Positions 15,176 through 23,331 of a stretch of DNA of 64,000 nucleotides are shown here, piece by piece. The DNA lies in NCBI GenBank assembly GCA_024743275.1, contig JANSWW010000003.1, positions 124,001-188,000 on the forward strand. The letters are read 5' to 3'. The stretch comes from Alphaproteobacteria bacterium (GTDB lineage: Bacteria > Pseudomonadota > Alphaproteobacteria > JANSWW01). Position numbers and translations under genes: made by a program. How positions within the stretch are numbered: the stretch's first letter is position 1; every line of letters starts with the position of its first letter. The notes below the pieces were generated by a model that made no database searches, was not told where the DNA came from, and saw nothing but the letters and a program-made list of their open reading frames with translations.

Positions 15176-17320
15176 TCACTCGGCCGGCGCCGCCGCCGGT
15201 TCCGTCGGCTCGCCGTCGGCGACCTTGAAGAACACCGGCGGGACCTTCTTCAGTTCGTCCAGCGGGATATGGCAGGCGATCTGGTGGGTTTCGCTGATCT
15301 GATGCGCCGGTGGGCGTTGCTCGTCGCAGATCGCCCCGATCTTGCGCGGGCAGCGGCTGGCGAAGGGGCAGCCCTTCGGCGGGTCGACCACGGAGGGCAG
15401 GTTGCCTTCCAGGATGATCTTCCGCTTGTCGACGCTGGTATCCGCGATCGGCACGGCGGACAGCAGTGCCTCGGTATAAGGGTGATAGGGCGGGGCGAAG
15501 ATTTCGTCCGTGTCGCCCTGCTCCATGATCTGGCCGAGATACATCACCACGACCCGGTCCGAGAGATAGCGAACCACCGAGAGGTCGTGGGAGATGAACA
15601 GCAGCGTGGTGCCATAATCCCGCTGGATGTCCATCAGAAGCTCTGTCACCGCCGCCTGGACGGAGACGTCGAGGGCCGAGACCGGCTCGTCGGCGATCAC
15701 CATGGACGGATTGCCGGCGAAGGCCCGGGCGATTCCGATCCGCTGCTTCTGACCGCCGGAGAGCTGGCGCGGTTTGCGGGTCGCGAAGGCCCGCGGCAGT
15801 TTGACGGTGTCGAGCAACTGCATCACCCGTTGGCGGATACGTTCCGGGTCCTGCTCGACACCGAACAGCTTGATCACCCGGCCGATCTGGTCGCCGACGG
15901 TCTGGGCCGGGTTCAGCGTGTCGTTCGGGTTCTGGAAGACCATCTGCAGTTTGGAGATCTGGTCCTTCGTGCGGTGTTCGACGTCGATGCCGCCGATATC
16001 CGTATTGCCGAACATGATCCGGCCCTCGGTCGCGGTTTCCAGACCCATCAGAACCTTGGCGAAGGTCGACTTGCCGCAGCCGGATTCCCCGACGATGGCC
16101 ACCGTTTCCTGCTTGCGGGCGTCGAAGGAGAGATCCTCGTTGGCCTTCACATAACGGGTGGTCCCGCCGGAGAGGAGCGCCTTCAAGGACGTGTCCGAGA
16201 GCTCGTAGTATTTCTTCATATGGTCGACGACCAGCACCGGGTCGCCCGGCGCGACGCCCTCTCGCGGCGCCTGGTCGGCGGCCAGGACGTCCCAATCGAT
16301 GTCCCGCCAACGCTTGCAGCGGACCCGATGGCCGCCCGGCGGGTCCTGGGACATGTCCTCCGGCACGACATCGTGAGGGATCGGGGGCAGATCGCAGGTG
16401 CCCGCCTTGAAGTGGTCGCAACGCGGGCCGAAATTGCAGCCCTCCGGCCGGGCATAGGGCAGGGGAAGTTGGCCCGGAATGGCCCGCAACGGACGGGCGT
16501 TCTTGTCCGAACCCGGCAACGGAATGGCGCCGAACAGGCCCCGCGTATAGGGGTGGCGCATGGTCCGGAAGACCTCGGGGATCGAGCCCTCCTCCACCAC
16601 GTCGCCGGAATACATCACGAAGATCCGGTCGCAGGTCTCCCGCACCAGCCCGAGATTGTGGGAGATGTAAATGTTCGCCGTGCCGAACTTCTCCGAAAGC
16701 TCGGAGATCAGGTCGACGATGCCGGCCTCGACCGTCACGTCGAGGGCCGTGGTCGGTTCGTCGAGTAGCAACAGCGACGGCTTCGACATCAGCGCCATGG
16801 CGATCACCACCCGCTGCTGCTGACCGCCGGAGATCTGGTGGGGATAGGCCTCCATGATCCGCTTCGGGTCGGGCAGTTTGACGTTCGCCAGCGTTTCGAC
16901 CGCGTGCTCGTAGGCCTCCTGCTCCGAGATCGACTCGTGGGTCAGCGGTACTTCCATCAACTGTTTGCCGACGGTCATGGACGGATTGAGGGCGGCCATC
17001 GGCTCCTGATAGACCATGGCGATCTTGGACCCGCGAATAAGGCGCAGCTCCTCGTCGCGCATCGTCGTCAGTTCGCGGCCCATGAACTTGATGGACCCGC
17101 CCTGGATGCCGCCGTTCTTGCCCATGTAGTTCATGATGGCCATGGCGACCGTGGACTTGCCGCAGCCCGACTCGCCGACGAGACCGACCGTCTCGTTCTC
17201 GTAGAGCGTCAGGTTGAAGTCCATCACCGCGGGTACTTCGCCCGCCCGGGTGAAATAGGAGATCGAGAGGTCCTTGATCTCGAGAATGGGCGTCCGGCCG
17301 TCGTGAAGATCCTTAGTCAT
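15176..17320 (-). CDS. Oligopeptide ABC transporter, fused double ATP-binding protein (DppD-DppF type)
   Basis: 714 residues with two complete ABC ATPase modules in one chain. The first has Walker A GESGCGKST near 50, signature SGGQQQR near 163 and Walker B LLLLDEPTTALD near 183. The second has Walker A near 410, signature LSGGQKQR near 518 and ADEPVSALD near 541. Each is followed by the peptide-transporter C-terminal Cys-containing segment (CNFGPRC, CPFASRC), which in DppD/OppD-type subunits often carries an FeS cluster. It energises peptide import from the cytoplasmic side. It starts inside the stop of the upstream permease gene (8-nt overlap), so subunits are co-translated. Confidence 0.95.
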   Translation of the reverse strand: MTKDLHDGRTPILEIKDLSISYFTRAGEVPAVMDFNLTLYENETVGLVGESGCGKSTVAMAIMNYMGKNGGIQGGSIKFMGRELTTMRDEELRLIRGSKIAMVYQEPMAALNPSMTVGKQLMEVPLTHESISEQEAYEHAVETLANVKLPDPKRIMEAYPHQISGGQQQRVVIAMALMSKPSLLLLDEPTTALDVTVEAGIVDLISELSEKFGTANIYISHNLGLVRETCDRIFVMYSGDVVEEGSIPEVFRTMRHPYTRGLFGAIPLPGSDKNARPLRAIPGQLPLPYARPEGCNFGPRCDHFKAGTCDLPPIPHDVVPEDMSQDPPGGHRVRCKRWRDIDWDVLAADQAPREGVAPGDPVLVVDHMKKYYELSDTSLKALLSGGTTRYVKANEDLSFDARKQETVAIVGESGCGKSTFAKVLMGLETATEGRIMFGNTDIGGIDVEHRTKDQISKLQMVFQNPNDTLNPAQTVGDQIGRVIKLFGVEQDPERIRQRVMQLLDTVKLPRAFATRKPRQLSGGQKQRIGIARAFAGNPSMVIADEPVSALDVSVQAAVTELLMDIQRDYGTTLLFISHDLSVVRYLSDRVVVMYLGQIMEQGDTDEIFAPPYHPYTEALLSAVPIADTSVDKRKIILEGNLPSVVDPPKGCPFASRCPRKIGAICDEQRPPAHQISETHQIACHIPLDELKKVPPVFFKVADGEPTEPAAAPAE

Positions 17321-18206
17321 TGAGCGATATCTCCCGCAGTCCGTCGGCGATCAGATTAAGCCCGAGCACCAGCGACGAAATCGCGATGCAGGGGAAGATC
17401 ACCATGTGCGGAAACACCTGGGCCATGTTGCGGCTCTCGTTGATCATGCCGCCCCAGTCTGGATCCGGCGGCGGCAGGCCGAGGCCGAGGAAGCCGAGCA
17501 CCCCGATGGTGATCGTCACATAGCCGAGCCTGAGGCAGGCATCGACGATCAGCGGCCCGCGCGCGTTGGGCAGCAATTCCACCAGCATGATCCGCCAGGG
17601 GCTCTCGCCCCGCGTCTGGGCCGCCGCGATATAGTCGCGGTTGCGCAGATCGAGGACCAGCCCACGGACGATCCGCATAATGCCCGGCGCCGAGGCGAAG
17701 GTGATGGCGATCACGATATTGGTGCCCGACGCCCCGAAGGTGGCGATCACGATCACATAGAGCACCAGCACCGGGAAGGAGAGGATGATGTCGGAGATGC
17801 GCGAGAGGATCTCGTCATACCAGCCGCGCCGGTAGCCCGCCAGAACCCCCATCAGGATGCCGACGATATAGGCCGAGAGCGTCGCGAGCGGGGCGTAGAA
17901 CAGCACCGTCCGGGAGCCGTGGGCGATCCGGGACCAGATGTCTCGGCCCAGATGGTCGGTGCCGAGTAGGAAGAAATTCTCGCCGACCGTGGCGAAGGGC
18001 TTCTGGAAGGGCGCGATCGTCGCGTTCGGGTCATAGGCGGTCAGCAGCGGGGCGAACATCGCGACCAACAGCCAGAAGGCGACGATGGCGACACCGATCA
18101 TGCCGACCGTGGTCTCGCGCAACAGCTTGATGGCGTTCCAGGCCCGGACGTACCAGGGCGGGCGCTTCGGGATGTCGGTATCGCCGCCGACGGTCTGTTC
18201 GGTCAT
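17313..18206 (-). CDS. Oligopeptide ABC transporter permease (DppC/OppC type)
   Basis: 297-residue inner-membrane permease. A cytosolic N-terminus is followed by a first membrane helix (GVAIVAFWLLVAMFAPLL) and a periplasmic loop with LLGTDHLGRDIWSRI, typical of OppC/DppC. The EAA-like coupling segment reads RGESPWRIMLVELLPN. The C-terminal helices include GFLGLGLPPPDPDWGGMI, also diagnostic. It pairs with the permease starting at 19153 to form the translocation pore and overlaps the ATPase gene by 8 nt. Confidence 0.95.
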   Translation of the reverse strand: MTEQTVGGDTDIPKRPPWYVRAWNAIKLLRETTVGMIGVAIVAFWLLVAMFAPLLTAYDPNATIAPFQKPFATVGENFFLLGTDHLGRDIWSRIAHGSRTVLFYAPLATLSAYIVGILMGVLAGYRRGWYDEILSRISDIILSFPVLVLYVIVIATFGASGTNIVIAITFASAPGIMRIVRGLVLDLRNRDYIAAAQTRGESPWRIMLVELLPNARGPLIVDACLRLGYVTITIGVLGFLGLGLPPPDPDWGGMINESRNMAQVFPHMVIFPCIAISSLVLGLNLIADGLREISLND

Positions 18207-18220
18207 GGCCTACCCCTCCC

Positions 18221-19153
18221 TTAAGAGAACCGGATGCGCGGATTGAGGAACATATAACCGATGTCCGCCAGGGTCTGGGTCCCGACCGCGACGAACACGG
18301 CGACCATGGCGCAGGCCTCGATCATGTAGATGTCCTGCCGGAGGGACGCCTCCAACAAGAGGGCGCCGAAGCCCTTATAGGCGAAGAAGAACTCGACCAC
18401 GATCACCCCGGACAAAAGCCAGTTGATCTGCAGCATGATGACCGTGAAGGGCGCGATCAGGGCGTTCCGCAGCGCATGCTTCACGATGACCCTGTAATAG
18501 GGCAGGCCCTTGAGAATCGCGGTGCGGATATAGGGGGTCTGCATCACCTCGGCCATGGAGGCCCGGGTCATCCGCGCGACATAGCCGAAATCGTAAAGGA
18601 CCAGCGCCATCACCGGCAGCACCAGTTCGGCGAGATTGAACCCGCTGGTCATCGCGCTGGTGCCCGGAAGAAGCCCGAGCCCGAAGACGAAGATCGCGGC
18701 CAGGAACACGGTCGAGGCGAATTCCGGGATCGAGGTCGTGACGATGGAGGTGATGGAGATCGTCCGGTCGAGCGCCGACCCTTCCTTCATGCCGGCCAGA
18801 ACCCCGAGGGTGAGCGCGATCGGCACCATCACGACCAGCACCGCGAGTCCGAGGATCGCGGTGTTCCCGAGGCGGTCCCACAGCACGTCGTTGACCGGAA
18901 CCTTGTAGATGATCGAATCGCCGAAATCGCCGGTCAGCGCGTTGCCGAGCCAGGTGATATAGCGTTCCCAAAGCGGGTTGTTGTAGCCGTTGGCTTCGAG
19001 CCAGATCGCCAGCTGTTCCTGGGTCGCATAGGGGCCGAGAACCTTCCGGGCGACATTGCCGGGAGAGAATTCCAGCATCACGAAGACCAAGATCGACACG
19101 ACGAGCATGGTCAGAACCATGTAGCCGAGGCGCTTGGCGATGAATACGACCAT
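18221..19153 (-). CDS. Oligopeptide ABC transporter permease (DppB/OppB type)
   Basis: 310 residues with six predicted membrane helices. The DppB-type N-terminus (RLGYMVLTMLVVSILVFVML) is followed by the periplasmic PLWERYITWLGNALTGDFG segment. The EAA region reads TAILKGLPYYRVIVKHALRN, and the C-terminus has the DPRIRFS-like ending LNPRIRFS. It is separated from the downstream permease gene by 14 nt. Upstream, 174 nt containing two strong hairpins separate it from the binding-protein gene. Confidence 0.95.
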   Translation of the reverse strand: MVVFIAKRLGYMVLTMLVVSILVFVMLEFSPGNVARKVLGPYATQEQLAIWLEANGYNNPLWERYITWLGNALTGDFGDSIIYKVPVNDVLWDRLGNTAILGLAVLVVMVPIALTLGVLAGMKEGSALDRTISITSIVTTSIPEFASTVFLAAIFVFGLGLLPGTSAMTSGFNLAELVLPVMALVLYDFGYVARMTRASMAEVMQTPYIRTAILKGLPYYRVIVKHALRNALIAPFTVIMLQINWLLSGVIVVEFFFAYKGFGALLLEASLRQDIYMIEACAMVAVFVAVGTQTLADIGYMFLNPRIRFS

Positions 19154-19238
19154 GCCCTCTCCCCTCTAAAACCCCCAGAACCTGACAACGGAGATCTAGC
19201 GTCTCCTGTGCGGTGTCGTTTCCCGGTGGGACAACGAC

Positions 19239-19316
19239 CCCTTTCGCCGAGAGAACCCGCTTCCTCGACAAAGCGGGTCGCCTCGGCGAAAGGGCCGCCG
19301 AATCGCTCCGGCGGCC
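19239..19316 (-). promoter_or_regulatory. Two strong adjacent hairpins between binding-protein and permease genes
   Basis: CCCTTTCGCCGAG (19239-19251) pairs with CTCGGCGAAAGGG (19282-19294). Inside it, ACCCGCTT (19255-19262) pairs with AAGCGGGT (19271-19278), leaving a 3x3 internal loop. A second stem, GGCCGCCG/CGGCGGCC, spans 19293-19316. There is no T-tract on the transcribed strand. This fits an mRNA-stabilising or attenuating structure that raises binding-protein expression above that of the permeases. Confidence 0.75.
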
Positions 19317-19327
19317 CCGCCGTCCCG

Positions 19328-20998
19328 TCAGCTCTTGAAGTAGACTTCGTTGAACTGGTGGTAGTTGGTCGGGTGCATCACGATGTTCTCGAGGTTGATC
19401 GAGGCGGCGCTGAACACCGAGCGCCACAGCGGCTGGGTGATGACCGCGTCGTCCTGGATGATCGCCTGGACCTTCTCCATCGCCTTGCGCCGCTCCTCCA
19501 CGTCGAGGATGCCGCCGGCGACTTCCAGGGCCTGGTCGAACTCCGGATTGGCGTAGTGGGTCTCGTTCCACGGCACGCCACTGATATAGCCGAGTTTCAG
19601 CACCATCACGCCGAGCGGACGGTGGGTCCAGGAGGTCAGGCCGAACGGGGTCGAATCCCACACTTCCCAATACTGCGAGGACGGCATCGGGTTGAGCTTC
19701 AGGTCGATCCCGGCCTCCTTGACCTGTTCGGCCATGGCCTGCACGGCGGCCTGTTCCCAGGGGCCGGTCGTGTTGCCGTAGTCGATCGAGATCTCGACGC
19801 CGTCCGGATAGCCGGCTTCGGCCAGAAGCCGCTTCGACTTGGCGATGTCCCGGGCCGGGAAGTCCAGCTCGAAATACTCGGGATGGATCGGGCAGACATG
19901 ATGATGCTCACCCGCGAAGCCGCGTCCCTGATAGGCCAACTGCAGCAGTTGCTTGGTGTCGACCGCGGCGGCGAAGGCCTGGCGCAGCTTCTTGTTGTCG
20001 AACGGGGCCTGGCTGATCTGGAAGCGGGCGACGGCGGTCTGCGCGGTCTTCGCCTCGATCACCTTGGTGTTCGGCAGTTGCTCGAAGATCGCAAGCTGGC
20101 TGATATCGACCTCATAGATCGCATCGACCTGGCCGGAGGCGATGGCGGCGACCCAGGCGGCCCGCTCCTCGCCGAGATCGATATAGTGGATCTCGTCGAG
20201 ATAGGGCTCCGGACCCCAATAGCCTTCGCGACGGCGGAGCCGGACGCTTTCGCCCACCTTGTATTCGACCAGTTCATAGGGGCCGGTGCCAACCGGCCAT
20301 TTCGAGAGGTCGGCGCCGTTCTGCTCGAAGTCCCGGTGCATGATCATGGTCGGGTAGTTGTAGAGGTTCTCCGGCATCGCCAGTTCCGGCGCCCGCAGAT
20401 TGAGGCGGACGGTGTGGTCGTCGACCTTCTCGACGGCGCCGTCGACCATCTTTTTGGTCTTGTTGTCGCCCTCGCCGACTTCCTCGACCATGGTCGCGAA
20501 GAGGCCGATATTCGAGGACCCGGTCTTGGGATCGAGCCAGCGGGTGAAGTTGAACACCACATCGTCGGCGGTGAAGTCGTCACCATTGCTCCATTTGACG
20601 CCCTTGCGGAGTTTGAATTCCCAGGTCTTGAGATCCTCGGACGCGCTCCAGCTCTCGGCGAGGTAGGGCCGGGTGATGTTGTCCGGGCCGGTGATCGTCA
20701 GGAATTCGCCGATGTGACGCGCCTGGTTGGACATTTCCGCCCAGGAGAACGTCGCCGGGTCGGTCATTTCCTGGACCCGCATGGCGAAACGCAGCGTGCC
20801 GCCCTTCTTGCCGGCGGCGGCCGCCTGCGGGATCGGCGCCTCGCCGGTGATCGACCCGGCCATGGCATAGGCGGCCCCCGCGGACATGCCCAGAAGGGTC
20901 GCCGTCCTCAGGAATTCGCGCCGGTCGATCTTTCCGTGGCGGAGCTGGTCCGCCATTTCGGGAATATGGGGATGAAGTTCACCCTGTTTACGCAGCAT
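19328..20998 (-). CDS. Tat-exported oligopeptide-binding protein (SBP family 5)
   Basis: 556 residues. The twin-arginine signal DRREFLRTATLLGMSAG lies near residues 22-39, followed by an AYAMAGS hydrophobic stretch. The mature protein has family-5 solute-binding features: AESWSASEDLKTWEFKLRKG and DFTADDVVFNFTRWLDP. ATG 20998 was chosen because GGGAGA sits 7 nt upstream; an in-frame GTG at 21013 would place this site inside the gene. It is the periplasmic receptor of the operon and probably binds peptides. Tat export suggests folding before export. Confidence 0.93.
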   Translation of the reverse strand: MLRKQGELHPHIPEMADQLRHGKIDRREFLRTATLLGMSAGAAYAMAGSITGEAPIPQAAAAGKKGGTLRFAMRVQEMTDPATFSWAEMSNQARHIGEFLTITGPDNITRPYLAESWSASEDLKTWEFKLRKGVKWSNGDDFTADDVVFNFTRWLDPKTGSSNIGLFATMVEEVGEGDNKTKKMVDGAVEKVDDHTVRLNLRAPELAMPENLYNYPTMIMHRDFEQNGADLSKWPVGTGPYELVEYKVGESVRLRRREGYWGPEPYLDEIHYIDLGEERAAWVAAIASGQVDAIYEVDISQLAIFEQLPNTKVIEAKTAQTAVARFQISQAPFDNKKLRQAFAAAVDTKQLLQLAYQGRGFAGEHHHVCPIHPEYFELDFPARDIAKSKRLLAEAGYPDGVEISIDYGNTTGPWEQAAVQAMAEQVKEAGIDLKLNPMPSSQYWEVWDSTPFGLTSWTHRPLGVMVLKLGYISGVPWNETHYANPEFDQALEVAGGILDVEERRKAMEKVQAIIQDDAVITQPLWRSVFSAASINLENIVMHPTNYHQFNEVYFKS

Positions 20999-21177
20999 TT
21001 GACGGTCTCCCACGTCGTTAGCAATCCATCGTCATGACCGGCACCGGATAGCCCCTTATCGCGGCCGCCATCTGGCGAGCGGCCACGCTTCGGCGAACGG
21101 TGAATCCGCCACGCCGAGGATATCCTCGTTGTTCTCTGTCCATGCGCCGCATGGTCCGGTGACAAGCCTCTCCTTTT

Positions 21178-21224
21178 GGTCGTGACTCCACGACCGTCTG
21201 TCGTGTTCTTATTATTTCACGACA
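21178..21224. promoter_or_regulatory. Pair of inverted repeats with GTCGTG/CACGAC arms upstream of the peptide transporter operon
   Basis: GGTCGTG-ACTC-CACGACC (21178-21195) and TGTCGTG-N12-CACGACA (21199-21224) share the GTCGTG/CACGAC core. They lie about 180-225 nt upstream of the binding-protein start at 20998, in the longest AT-richer gap nearby. They are candidate operators or a repressor binding cluster. The rest of 20999-21302 shows no gene. Confidence 0.5.
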
Positions 21225-21302
21225 TACTGCATGGTCGGGGAGTGCGGCCCGGCTGTCAAACCGTTTTGGCGCCGCAGCCCTTGGAAACCAAGCCTCGGGA
21301 AC

Positions 21303-21328
21303 GAAAAAGGGCGCCGATAGGGCGCCCC
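21303..21328 (-). terminator. Rho-independent terminator
   Basis: GGGCGCC (21309-21315), loop GATAG, GGCGCCC (21321-21327). The stem is followed on the - strand by a run of five T (A at 21304-21308). It lies about 100 nt beyond the stop of the - strand gene at 21425 and is oriented to terminate it. Confidence 0.8.
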
Positions 21329-21424
21329 GGATCCCGGGCGGAGGCCCGGATAAAATATTCTAAAAACGACATATAGCACCCAAAAACGGGCACATCGACG
21401 GGCAGGTCGATCGTGGGGGAGGCC

Positions 21425-22021
21425 CTACCGGCCCATCACCCCTTGGACGGCGACATCGCCCTCCTCCATGGCGTTTCGGAGCACGTCGATGCCTCGTTCG
21501 ACCTCCTCATACATATCCCGCCAGCGGGCCAGTTCCCGGATCGCCGCTTCGCTTACCGGCTGGTTCCCGTTACCCGCCGTATCCAGCAGTTTCGCAAGAT
21601 AACGGCCCCGCAGCTTTGCCGAGAGCTGCATGACGTTTTCGACCTCGCGGCTGGACACGTCGAGGACCGAGTTCTTGACCTCTTTGCGATTGTGGCGCTG
21701 CCGGACGGTCTCCAGTTCGCGCAGATATTGGGCCATGGAGATCCGGCGGTGCGACGCCTCCTCCTCGATGGATCGCCGCTGGACCGGCTCCTGTGCCTTG
21801 CGGCGGCTCACCGCGACCTTCGGGTCGCGCAGTTTCGGTGACACCGGGCGCGGCGCGTGAAGGCTGTCCAGATCCTCGCGGGAGCCCAGGCCATCCCGAG
21901 AACTTAGGCCATCCCGGGAACTTAGGCCATCCCGGGAACTGAGGCCATCCCGGGAACTGAGGCCGGTCGTGGCTTCGGCGACGGCGGCGGGCGCGAAACG
22001 GGTCGGGGTCAAAGCGGTCAT
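21425..22021 (-). CDS. Hypothetical helical protein, probable flagellar (RpoN) regulon member
   Basis: 198 residues. Start ATG 22021 is preceded by GAGGAG; the frame is open further upstream but lacks a site. Residues ~20-43 are four tandem LSSRDG hexapeptides encoded by 18-nt repeats. The rest is charged and helical (RRISMAQYLRELETVRQRHN and a C-terminal DMYEEVERGIDVLRNAMEEG). No membrane segment or signal peptide. A near-consensus RpoN promoter lies at 22065-22080 and a terminator follows, so it is a self-contained transcription unit. In alphaproteobacteria such promoters often drive flagellar genes. No family recognised. Confidence 0.65.
   Translation of the reverse strand: MTALTPTRFAPAAVAEATTGLSSRDGLSSRDGLSSRDGLSSRDGLGSREDLDSLHAPRPVSPKLRDPKVAVSRRKAQEPVQRRSIEEEASHRRISMAQYLRELETVRQRHNRKEVKNSVLDVSSREVENVMQLSAKLRGRYLAKLLDTAGNGNQPVSEAAIRELARWRDMYEEVERGIDVLRNAMEEGDVAVQGVMGR
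21888..21959 (-). repeat. Four in-frame 18-bp tandem repeats
   Basis: Units at 21888-21905, 21906-21923, 21924-21941 and 21942-21959 share the pattern AGGCCATCCCGGGAACTT on the + strand and differ by one or two bases. They encode LSSRDG four times in the gene at 21425. Copy number could change by slippage without a frameshift. Confidence 0.9.
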
Positions 22022-22064
22022 CGGTGGCTCCTCGGGCCGGTGGATCTTGTTACCGACCGGACGA

Positions 22065-22080
22065 AGCAAGCAGCATGCCA
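22065..22080 (-). promoter_or_regulatory. Sigma-54 (RpoN) promoter
   Basis: The - strand reads TGGCATGCTGCTTGCT, which has GG and GC separated by exactly 10 nt and differs from TGGCACGNNNNTTGCW at one constrained position. It would start transcription about 30 nt upstream of the ATG at 22021, with the ribosome site in between. Confidence 0.7.
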
Positions 22081-22096
22081 GATTGGGCGTGGAGCC

Positions 22097-23131
22097 CTAC
22101 CCCCGATGATAGAGCCAGGGGCCGACCGCCGGTTTTTCGAGGACGGCGCGATCCTCCGCCACCAGCCGGCGGGCATGGGCGATGGCCTCCCCGAGGGCGA
22201 ACGACATCTGATGCGGGTCCATGCCGGGCCGGAACAGGACCGAGACGGTGTCCCAGGCGGTCAGGGGCCGGTCCGCCATCGCCTCCTCCAGCACCGTCAG
22301 TCTTTGCCGGTGATGCTCGGCAAGATCGGCCAGGCGGTTGTGGAAGCCGGTGAAGGGGGCGTCATGGGCCGGCAGCACCGTCACGTCCGCCGGCATCCGC
22401 CGGGTGAACTCATCCAATGTCTCCATGAAGTCGAGCAGCGGGTCGGCCTCGGGCTCGGCCGGCCAGACGGAGATATTCGGGCTGATCCGGGGCAGAATGC
22501 TGTCGCCGGACAGGAAGATGTTCCGCTCGGCGCTGTAGAGCCCGACATGTTCCGGCGCATGGCCGCGGCCGACCGTCACCTCCCAGGCCACCCCGCCAAC
22601 GGTCAGGACATCGCCGTCCTTGACCCGCTCGAAGGCGTTCGGGACCGGGGTCACGCCCCGGCGGTAGCCGTCGACCCGCTTGGTCAGGATGGAGGATACG
22701 TCCTCCGGCACGCCGGAGTTGGCGTAGAAGAGCTTCGAGGCCCGGTGGCGGCTGCCGTCGCCATCGTCCGAGGCCAGCATGCGGGCGATCAGCCATTCGG
22801 TCCGGCTGGTGGTCAGCGGCAGGCCCCAGCGCTCGGTCATCCAGCCGGCTTGTCCCATGTGGTCGGGATGGAAATGGGTGACGAAGACACGCTCGACCGG
22901 CTTGCCGCCGAGATGGGCCGCGAACACCCGCTCCCAGGCTTCGGCCGTGCCGGGATCGCCGAGGCCGGTGTCGATGACCGTCCAACCGGTCTCGCTTTCG
23001 AGAAGGTAGAGATTGATATGGTTGAGCGCGAAGGGCAGCGGCAGCCGGACCCACAAAATCCCCTCCGCCGCACGGGTGACCGTGCCGAAGTCGGGGGTGT
23101 CGAACAGATAGGTGACGGAAGGGGCGTCCAT
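22097..23131 (-). CDS. Metallo-beta-lactamase-fold hydrolase
   Basis: 344 residues with the dinuclear zinc motif THFHPDHMG near residue 85 and the further ligand segments GRGHAPEHVG and LSGDSILP. A C-terminal helical extension (LAEHHRQRLTVLEEAMADRP) is typical of the LACTB2/glyoxalase-II-like branch. It probably hydrolyses a thioester, ester or lactone in the cytoplasm; there is no signal peptide. It is divergent from the tannase-like gene. The exact substrate cannot be told. Confidence 0.85.
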   Translation of the reverse strand: MDAPSVTYLFDTPDFGTVTRAAEGILWVRLPLPFALNHINLYLLESETGWTVIDTGLGDPGTAEAWERVFAAHLGGKPVERVFVTHFHPDHMGQAGWMTERWGLPLTTSRTEWLIARMLASDDGDGSRHRASKLFYANSGVPEDVSSILTKRVDGYRRGVTPVPNAFERVKDGDVLTVGGVAWEVTVGRGHAPEHVGLYSAERNIFLSGDSILPRISPNISVWPAEPEADPLLDFMETLDEFTRRMPADVTVLPAHDAPFTGFHNRLADLAEHHRQRLTVLEEAMADRPLTAWDTVSVLFRPGMDPHQMSFALGEAIAHARRLVAEDRAVLEKPAVGPWLYHRG

Positions 23132-23331
23132 GATGGCTCCGGCTTTGACGGGATCGGATGACCAAAGGGAAATCCAATTGACGATTAGGTCAAGGACAGG
23201 GCTGCCATGAAAGTTTGATGGGGTGGGAAATGGCGGAGCGGTCCCCGCCGCACGCCATCCGGGATGTCGTCATCGGCCGCGATTGCGGATACACTGCGCA
23301 CCGACGAAAAACAATCATGGGGGGAGGGATA

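Noticed and set aside
18476..21037. 853-codon open frame on the + strand
   Set aside because: It lies opposite the binding-protein and permease genes and has typical antisense composition.
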